Shown here in pieces: positions 7,057 to 11,167 of a stretch of 11,167 bases of DNA. Position 1 is the first letter of the stretch. Every line of letters starts with the position of its first letter. The stretch comes from Methylophilaceae bacterium UBA5127 (GTDB taxonomy: Bacteria; Pseudomonadota; Gammaproteobacteria; Burkholderiales; Methylophilaceae): contig DHYP01000059.1 in NCBI GenBank assembly GCA_002414145.1, positions 97,736 through 108,902 on the forward strand, given 5' to 3'. The position numbers and the translations under genes are program-made. Under the pieces are notes generated by a model, which saw only the letters and a program-made list of their open reading frames with translations, ran no database searches and was not told where the DNA came from.

Positions 7057-8310
7057 TTAGCTACCAGTATATGCCGAAAGCTTAGAAATACGTATGCTCG
7101 CTGGTGGATGCGAGTCATAAAAGTTAGAATATAACGGATCAGGGGTCAGCGTAGATGCATTATCACGATACAGTTTGACCAAAGCCTCAATCAGATGTTG
7201 CGCATTTGCATGCGTAGCAGCATAGCGATCTGCCTCAAACTCATTTTTGCGTGAGTAGCTAGCCATTATTGGGCGTAGTAAATATAAGAAAATGGGCGAC
7301 ACAAGTAAAAACAACAGTAATGCCATGTGGTGGCTAGGTGTGGTAATGCCTAGGCCCGCGTAAAACCATGATTGATTAATAAGCCAGCCTAATATCGCTA
7401 AACCAATGAGGCTAATGAGAAACATCATTATCACGCGTTTGATCACATGCTGGTGCTTGAAATGACCAAGCTCATGTGCCAGCACTGCTTCAATTTCATC
7501 TTCATTAAGCTTGTCTAACAGGGTGTCAAAAAACACCACGCGTTTGCTACTGCCAAAGCCAGTAAAGTAAGCATTACCATGACCTGATCTGGTCGACCCG
7601 TCCATGACAAATAAGCCTTGTGACTTGAACCCGCATTTACTCAACAAACGTTCAATACGATTTTTGAGTGATATATCTGCAAGTGGTGTAAATTTATTAA
7701 AAAGTGGTGCGATGTAAGTAGGGTAAATTGCTAGCATGACAATATTAAATACACTCCATACTAGCCATAAATAAAACCACCAGTATTCTCCAGCGCTACG
7801 CATCAACCAGAGGGCTATCAGCAGGATGGGTGCGCCTAATGCTATTCCTAACAGCCCATGCTTAATCAAATCGCTGATGAACATTTTAGGCGTCATTTTA
7901 TTAAAGCCAAATTTCTCGTCTATGGTGAAGGTGTGGTAGTAGTCAAACGGTAATTCCACAATACTGCTAATCACCAAGGTACTGCAAATGACTAATGCGC
8001 CACGTATGATATTGTGGTCTGGTAGCCAAGCCAACCAAAGCTGGTCAAGCCATTGTAGACCACCACCAATTGTTAGAATAAGCAAAAAAATTGCTTGCGC
8101 GAGTGATTCCGTTAATGCCAGTTTGGTCTTTGCGGTTGAGTAATCAGCTGCTTTTTGATGTGCCTCAAGTGATATCGTATTGCTAAAAGCCTTAGGTACT
8201 TGGTTGCGGTTGGTTTGTATATGGTGTATGTGACGATTTCCCAACCAAAAACGCACTAGCGACGTGATGAATAATAAACTCACAAAAATAAGTGTTAAGT
8301 TAGATGCCAT
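7057..8310 (-). CDS. M48 family zinc metalloprotease, Ste24/CAAX prenyl protease 1 type
   Basis: Integral inner-membrane zinc protease of the Ste24-like M48 family, probably for membrane-protein quality control; bacteria lack the prenylated CAAX substrates of the eukaryotic enzyme. It has 417 residues, close to yeast and human Ste24 in plan. The zinc motif HELGH is at 279-283 and the third ligand should be Glu357 in NEFEADRYA. The conserved SHPP (400-403) lies near the C-terminus. Hydrophobic segments suitable for membrane helices are near 1-22, 68-85, 103-120, 150-172, 176-197, 290-312 and 328-347. GFGSSKRVVFFDTLL (251-265) is the usual strand ahead of the active-site helix. It is shorter HtpX-like in role, but the N-terminal half marks the Ste24 branch. 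First gene of the protease-cytochrome-rsgA cluster. Confidence 0.94.
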   Translation of the reverse strand: MASNLTLIFVSLLFITSLVRFWLGNRHIHHIQTNRNQVPKAFSNTISLEAHQKAADYSTAKTKLALTESLAQAIFLLILTIGGGLQWLDQLWLAWLPDHNIIRGALVICSTLVISSIVELPFDYYHTFTIDEKFGFNKMTPKMFISDLIKHGLLGIALGAPILLIALWLMRSAGEYWWFYLWLVWSVFNIVMLAIYPTYIAPLFNKFTPLADISLKNRIERLLSKCGFKSQGLFVMDGSTRSGHGNAYFTGFGSSKRVVFFDTLLDKLNEDEIEAVLAHELGHFKHQHVIKRVIMMFLISLIGLAILGWLINQSWFYAGLGITTPSHHMALLLFLLVSPIFLYLLRPIMASYSRKNEFEADRYAATHANAQHLIEALVKLYRDNASTLTPDPLYSNFYDSHPPASIRISKLSAYTGS

Positions 8311-8326
8311 TTTTAATAATTACTCT

Positions 8327-8339
8327 GTTTAAGTTAAAC
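8327..8339. repeat. 13-base palindrome GTTTAA-G-TTAAAC
   Basis: A perfect 6+1+6 inverted repeat centred on 8333 in the gap between the divergent protease and orn genes. If the minus-strand promoter proposed here is right, it lies just downstream of that transcription start, a place where a repressor could act. No known regulator is recognised. Confidence 0.4.
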
Positions 8340-8353
8340 TAATGCTATTCTGA

Positions 8354-8382
8354 AGCATAGATAGAGATTAAGTTCATCTCAA
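8354..8382 (-). promoter_or_regulatory. Candidate sigma-70 promoter for the M48 protease-cytochrome-rsgA cluster
   Basis: On the minus strand TTGAGA (8382-8377) and TATGCT (8359-8354) are separated by exactly 17 bases. Five of six and four of six positions match the consensus. The transcript would start near 8347 and leave a leader of about 37 bases before the protease ATG. Sequence match only. Confidence 0.45.
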
Positions 8383-8412
8383 TTGCTTCCCCTGCATATT
8401 TTAATGGAAATC

Positions 8413-8976
8413 ATGATGCCTGCTAGTAATAACAATATGAATAACGATAATTTGATCTGGTTAGATATGGAAATGAGTGGTTTGTTACCAGATTCTGACC
8501 GAATTTTAGAATTGGCAGCAGTTGTCACTGATGCTGAGCTTAATGTGCTTGGAGAGTCTCCTGTGTTGGTGATCCATCAAACAGATGAAGTGCTGGATGG
8601 CATGGATGCCTGGAATAAAGGGGCGCATGGTAGAAGTGGTTTGATAGATAAAGTAAAAGCATCCACTTTGGATGAAAAAGCGGCGACTGAGCAAATGATT
8701 GCTTTTTTGAAAGAATATGTTCCTGCAGGAAAATCACCTATGTGTGGCAATTCAATTTGTCAGGATAGACGTTTTATGGCGCGTTATATGCCAGATTTAG
8801 AAAGCTATTTTCATTATCGTAACTTAGACGTGAGTGTTTTTAAGGAGTTGGCTCGCCGTTGGAAGCCAGAAGTTTATGCTGGATTTAAAAAAGCAAGTAA
8901 GCATGAAGCGTTAGCGGATATTTACGAATCGATTGATGAGCTTAAATATTATCGAGAACACTTTATTGTGAAGTAA
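8413..8976 (+). CDS. orn: Oligoribonuclease Orn
   Basis: DEDDh 3'-5' exoribonuclease that degrades 2-5 nucleotide RNAs, in particular the dinucleotides, and so finishes mRNA decay and clears pGpG made by EAL enzymes. I chose the ATG at 8413 (187 residues), which has a GGA 4 bases upstream; the ATG at 8416 has the same GGA at 7 bases. A TTG at 8383 and ATGs at 8404 and 8437 are other options in the same frame. The core begins at [12 protein letters not shown] with Asp18 and Glu20, continues with [10 protein letters not shown] (Asp118) and ends with KHEALADI (His164, Asp169) and [22 protein letters not shown] is family-typical. It reads away from the protease gene, sharing a 100-base control region with it. 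Confidence 0.96.
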   Translation: MMPASNNNMNNDNLIWLDMEMSGLLPDSDRILELAAVVTDAELNVLGESPVLVIHQTDEVLDGMDAWNKGAHGRSGLIDKVKASTLDEKAATEQMIAFLKEYVPAGKSPMCGNSICQDRRFMARYMPDLESYFHYRNLDVSVFKELARRWKPEVYAGFKKASKHEALADIYESIDELKYYREHFIVK

Positions 8977-9107
8977 CACATCAAAACATGTGATACAGTG
9001 ACAAGACAAAAAAAGGGACGTAATCTTTAAGATACGCCCCGAGGGAGGAGAAGTTAGCTTTGGAGAAGCTTAGTTTTAATTAAGCATCAACTATGCCAAC
9101 TTACAAA
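8977..9107. other. Orn-glgA convergent intergenic region
   Basis: The 131 bases between the two convergent stops hold a short hairpin right after orn (CACAT 8977-8981 / ATGTG 8988-8992, no T run), the minus-strand glgA terminator (9008-9040), a purine-rich GAGGGAGGAGAAG (9041-9053) and a second small hairpin AGCTT/AAGCT (9056-9070) followed by TAGTTTT, which may weakly end the orn transcript. No coding sequence is supported. Confidence 0.5.
9008..9040 (-). terminator. Intrinsic terminator of glgA
   Basis: Read on the minus strand, a stem starting GGGGCGTA pairs with TACGTCCC (one G-U pair and one bulged T), continues through TCT/AGA, closes a short loop, and is followed at once by seven T residues. 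It stands about 70 bases past the glgA stop. On the plus strand the stem has no T run after it, so it should act only on glgA. Confidence 0.85.
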
Positions 9108-10562
9108 TCAATCAGTTAGAACCTTTTTATACAGTGCAATATAAGCATTTGCGCTGTTTTTCCAGCCTATTTCTTGTTTCATACCGTTGGTTTGGATTTC
9201 TTTCCATGATTTTTTGTTTTTCCAGATGGACAAAACTTGTTTAATTGTGACCAAAAGTGACAGCCTGTTGACATTTTCCATCACAAAACCAGTCGCAGTA
9301 TGATTCGCTAGAGTTTCATCAGTGGTATGACAAATAGAATCTGCTAGGCCGCCCGTATTCGAGACAATCGGTGGAGTGCCGTATCGCAATCCATAAAGCT
9401 GATTCAATCCGCATGGCTCAAAACGTGAAGGCATTAAAAATATATCTACGCCTGCCATGACAAGATGGGATAGCGGCTCGTTGTAGCCTATTGTGACAGC
9501 CACTTGATGCGGAAACTCCGCCGCATAAGACAGCAGTTGAGCTTCAAATGCTTTTTCTCCACTACCAAGTACAACAATTTGACATCCCATCGTGATGAGT
9601 TCTGGGATGGTCTCTATGACAATATCCACCCCTTTTTGGTGTGTGAGTCTACTGACGATGCCAAACAAAGGGGTATCGGCAGCAACAGGTAGCTGCATTT
9701 TTTCTTGTAAGTGTGATTTGACTAACTGCTTGTTATTTAATTTTTTTGCGTTGTATGCGTAGGGTAGATGTGTATCTGTTTCTGGATTCCATTCCTCAGT
9801 ATCTATGCCATTTAAAATCCCTGTTATCTTGTGTTCGCGCGCTTGCAAAAGTCCTTGCATACCAAAGCCAAACGCTTCAGTTTGAATCTCTTTAGCATAA
9901 TTAGGGCTCACCGTAGCGAGTTCGTCGGCGTAGTAAACACCTGCCTTTAGGAAGGATAAATGTCCATAAAACTCATAGCCTTCGATTTTAAAATCATCGG
10001 GATTCATTTCAAGGGTGTGTAGCCAGTTAGGATGGAAATTACCTTGAAAAGCCAGATTATGAATGCTGAGTATGGTTTTAACGTGAGATGCTTGCGTTAA
10101 ATGTAGGTAATAGGGTGTAAGTCCTGTTTGCCAGTCATTGCAATGCACAATTTCGGGTACCCAATCGAGGGCAGTGATGTTATTTTTGTCACACAGCAAG
10201 CTGGCAACCTTAGATAAAACACCGAATCTCATGGGATTATCATGCCAGTCTTGACCAAACTCATTGGTGTATGGCCCGCCGATACGTTCGTAAAGCGCCT
10301 GGTTTTTGATAATGATGACTTCTAACTGAGTATTTGGCATAAAACCAGAAATGAGGTCACAACTGGTATGACTAAATACTTGCAGATGTCCGATTAAGCG
10401 TTGATTTTGAACTTGAGACAGTACAGCGGGATAACCTGGGATTAAAAGTTTGATGTCAACATCGAGTTGTTTCAGTGCATTGGGTAGTGCACCGCTTACA
10501 TCCGCAAGTCCGCCAGTTTTAATAAGTGGGTAAGCTTCTGATGTTACAAATAGTACGCGCAA
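9108..10562 (-). CDS. glgA: Glycogen synthase GlgA (ADP-glucose type, GT5)
   Basis: GT-B fold glycosyltransferase of family GT5 that adds glucose from ADP-glucose to the non-reducing end of alpha-1,4-glucan; cytoplasmic. The 484 residues match the usual length. The N-terminal KTGGL at 15-19 binds ADP-glucose. Further blocks are HCNDWQTGL (140-148), SIHNLAFQG with His168, SRLTHQKG (304-311, Arg305 and Lys310) and SRFEPCGLNQLYGLRYGTPP with Glu382, followed by TGGLADS. All look intact. The start is TTG at 10562: the protein begins exactly at the family's MRVLFVTSEA and a GAAAG lies 6 bases upstream, while an in-frame stop shortly upstream rules out a longer protein. It stands alone; no glgB, glgC or glgP is in the window. 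Confidence 0.97.
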   Translation of the reverse strand: MRVLFVTSEAYPLIKTGGLADVSGALPNALKQLDVDIKLLIPGYPAVLSQVQNQRLIGHLQVFSHTSCDLISGFMPNTQLEVIIIKNQALYERIGGPYTNEFGQDWHDNPMRFGVLSKVASLLCDKNNITALDWVPEIVHCNDWQTGLTPYYLHLTQASHVKTILSIHNLAFQGNFHPNWLHTLEMNPDDFKIEGYEFYGHLSFLKAGVYYADELATVSPNYAKEIQTEAFGFGMQGLLQAREHKITGILNGIDTEEWNPETDTHLPYAYNAKKLNNKQLVKSHLQEKMQLPVAADTPLFGIVSRLTHQKGVDIVIETIPELITMGCQIVVLGSGEKAFEAQLLSYAAEFPHQVAVTIGYNEPLSHLVMAGVDIFLMPSRFEPCGLNQLYGLRYGTPPIVSNTGGLADSICHTTDETLANHTATGFVMENVNRLSLLVTIKQVLSIWKNKKSWKEIQTNGMKQEIGWKNSANAYIALYKKVLTD

Positions 10563-10568
10563 AATAAT

Positions 10569-10573
10569 CTTTC
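10569..10573 (-). promoter_or_regulatory. Shine-Dalgarno-like GAAAG before the TTG start of glgA
   Basis: GAAAG on the minus strand, 6 bases before TTG. It supports the non-ATG start, which would lower translation efficiency. Confidence 0.45.
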
Positions 10574-10574
10574 G

Positions 10575-10603
10575 TTGTCATTATTATCAACTGTTATTAT
10601 AGT
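10575..10603 (+). promoter_or_regulatory. Sigma-70 promoter for crcB
   Basis: TTGTCA (10575-10580) and TATAGT (10598-10603) are 17 bases apart, each differing from consensus at one base. The transcript would start near 10610, giving a leader of about 35 bases before the crcB start, too short for a fluoride riboswitch. Confidence 0.65.
10596..10601 (-). promoter_or_regulatory. glgA: Candidate -10 element of glgA
   Basis: A perfect TATAAT on the minus strand, overlapping the crcB -10 box by four bases. The matching -35 is poor (TTCTAG at 16 bases). A start near 10589 would leave a leader of about 27 bases. Confidence 0.35.
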
Positions 10604-10630
10604 GTATATGTAAATGACTAGAATATAGTT

Positions 10631-10636
10631 AAGGAG
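10631..10636 (+). promoter_or_regulatory. Shine-Dalgarno AAGGAG of crcB
   Basis: A full AAGGAG stands 8 bases before the ATG at 10645 and 5 before a GTG at 10642. Both starts are usable; the ATG is preferred. Confidence 0.7.
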
Positions 10637-10644
10637 AAGTTGTG

Positions 10645-11028
10645 ATGGGTTTGGGAGCTTGGGTTGCGGTAGGAGCGGGTGCAGCAATGGGTGCATGGCT
10701 TCGTTGGGGCTTAGGCTTGATGTTAAATAGCACCTTTCCTATATTGCCTTTGGGAACATTGGCTGCCAACTTAATTGGTGGATATGTGATGGGCTTGGTC
10801 ATGGGGATTTTTGCAGTGACAACGTCTGTCTCACCAGAAATGCGTTTATTTGCGACGACTGGCTTTTTGGGAGGATTAACTACTTTTTCTGCGTTTTCGG
10901 CCGAAGCTGTTACCTTAATGATGCGTGCCCAATATGGTTGGGCAATCTCTCATGTATTAGTGCATGTGATTGGCTCGTTAGCAATGACTGCACTGGGTAT
11001 GATGACGATTCAAATGATTAAAAACTAG
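10645..11028 (+). CDS. crcB: Fluoride channel CrcB/Fluc
   Basis: Dual-topology inner-membrane fluoride channel that lets toxic fluoride leave the cell; the functional unit is a homodimer. The 127 residues hold four hydrophobic helices. Family marks are GAMGAWLRW with Arg20, PLGTLAANLIGGY with Asn42, and GFLGGLTTFSAFSAE (73-87) with Phe81 and Phe84, the pore-lining phenylalanines of the family. The ATG at 10645 is used; a GTG one codon upstream is possible. It is a single-gene unit with its own promoter and a hairpin terminator 20 bases after the stop. Members that act as heterodimers come in pairs; only one copy is seen here. The call is firm. Confidence 0.96.
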   Translation: MGLGAWVAVGAGAAMGAWLRWGLGLMLNSTFPILPLGTLAANLIGGYVMGLVMGIFAVTTSVSPEMRLFATTGFLGGLTTFSAFSAEAVTLMMRAQYGWAISHVLVHVIGSLAMTALGMMTIQMIKN

Positions 11029-11047
11029 CTGACAGAGCGCCCATAAA

Positions 11048-11069
11048 AAAGCCCGAAAAATCGGGCTTT
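11048..11069. terminator. Bidirectional intrinsic terminator between crcB and the convergent downstream gene
   Basis: Perfect 9-base stem AAAGCCCGA / TCGGGCTTT with a four-A loop. The T run is short on the plus strand (TTTAAT) but reaches six on the minus strand (CTTTTTTATG), so it should serve crcB and the minus-strand gene ending at 11078. Confidence 0.88.
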
Positions 11070-11077
11070 AATGTTGA

Positions 11078-11167
11078 CTATTCTGGTTTTTGCGTTTCTA
11101 TCATGACCAGTGGCGCATCTTCTGGCTTGGCCTCTTCTTTCTTTTTCCAGTTAGGTGCCTTGCGAGG
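11078..11167 (-). CDS. C-terminal end of a minus-strand gene, possibly ribonuclease E (cut by window end)
   Basis: Reading the minus strand inward from the window end, one frame is open for 29 codons up to a TAG at 11080-11078, 9 bases before the shared terminator. The peptide is basic then acidic (KAPNWKKKEEAKPEDA) and ends PLVMIETQKPE. A charged, low-complexity tail closing on an L-V-x-I/V-E-T signature is what I recall of betaproteobacterial RNase E C-termini, which lie outside the catalytic domain. With so little sequence this is a suggestion. That a gene ends here is well supported by the frame and the terminator; its identity is not. Confidence 0.5.
   Translation of the reverse strand, partial: PRKAPNWKKKEEAKPEDAPLVMIETQKPE

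Noticed and set aside
7038..7118. 27-codon upstream extension of the cytochrome reading frame into the protease gene
   Set aside because: It overlaps the end of the protease gene, places charged residues before a good signal peptide, and an AGGA sits correctly before the ATG at 7037.
8977..8992. CACAT/ATGTG hairpin directly after orn as an intrinsic terminator
   Set aside because: Only a five-base stem and no T run follows.
9060..9083. Seven-codon frame starting TTG after a strong Shine-Dalgarno-like sequence
   Set aside because: Too short, non-ATG start, and overlaps a hairpin; no support for translation beyond the purine block.

Overview
The window looks like chromosomal DNA of an AT-leaning betaproteobacterium. 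The family types and gene neighbourhood (RsgA, small cytochrome c, Ste24-type M48 protease and Orn together) would fit Nitrosomonadales/Methylophilaceae. That placement is an impression from protein character, not a database result. No mobile element, tRNA, rRNA or CRISPR array is visible. Genes are densely packed and the longest intergenic stretch is about 200 bases.

Layout. (1) 1-1827, plus strand: the 3' part of a dTDP-L-rhamnose operon, rfbA (cut by the window edge), rfbC and rfbD; the first two genes are joined by a TAATG overlap. (2) 1830-5653, minus strand: a cyclic-di-GMP gene pair, read as a DUF3391/HD-GYP-like protein, then a GGDEF(degenerate)-EAL protein, then queD 12 bases further on. 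The first two genes touch (TGA of one lies 8 bases before the ATG of the next, or overlaps a TTG start). (3) 5654-5855: an AT-rich gap with small direct and inverted repeats. (4) 5856-8310, minus strand: a tight cluster of an M48 protease, a small secreted c-type cytochrome and rsgA. (5) 8311-8412: a divergent control region, with orn on the plus strand beyond it. (6) 9008-10562, minus strand: glgA (TTG start) with a strong intrinsic terminator. (7) 10563-10644: a compact divergent promoter region, then crcB (fluoride channel) on the plus strand, a bidirectional terminator, and the last 29 codons of a minus-strand gene that resembles the RNase E tail.

How the genes fit together. RfbA/C/D make dTDP-rhamnose for surface polysaccharide. 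The EAL protein keeps every catalytic residue I can check and should hydrolyse c-di-GMP to pGpG. Orn, about 4.4 kb away, is the enzyme family that clears pGpG, so both steps of c-di-GMP breakdown are encoded here. The HD-GYP-like partner has lost two histidines and an acidic residue of its metal centre (both histidines read Gln), so it is more likely a sensor or adaptor than an enzyme. The remaining genes are housekeeping: ribosome assembly (RsgA), oligoribonuclease, glycogen synthase, fluoride export and a deazapurine-type QueD. I found no convincing new multi-gene system; the most interesting item is the 'QD-GYP' + EAL pair.
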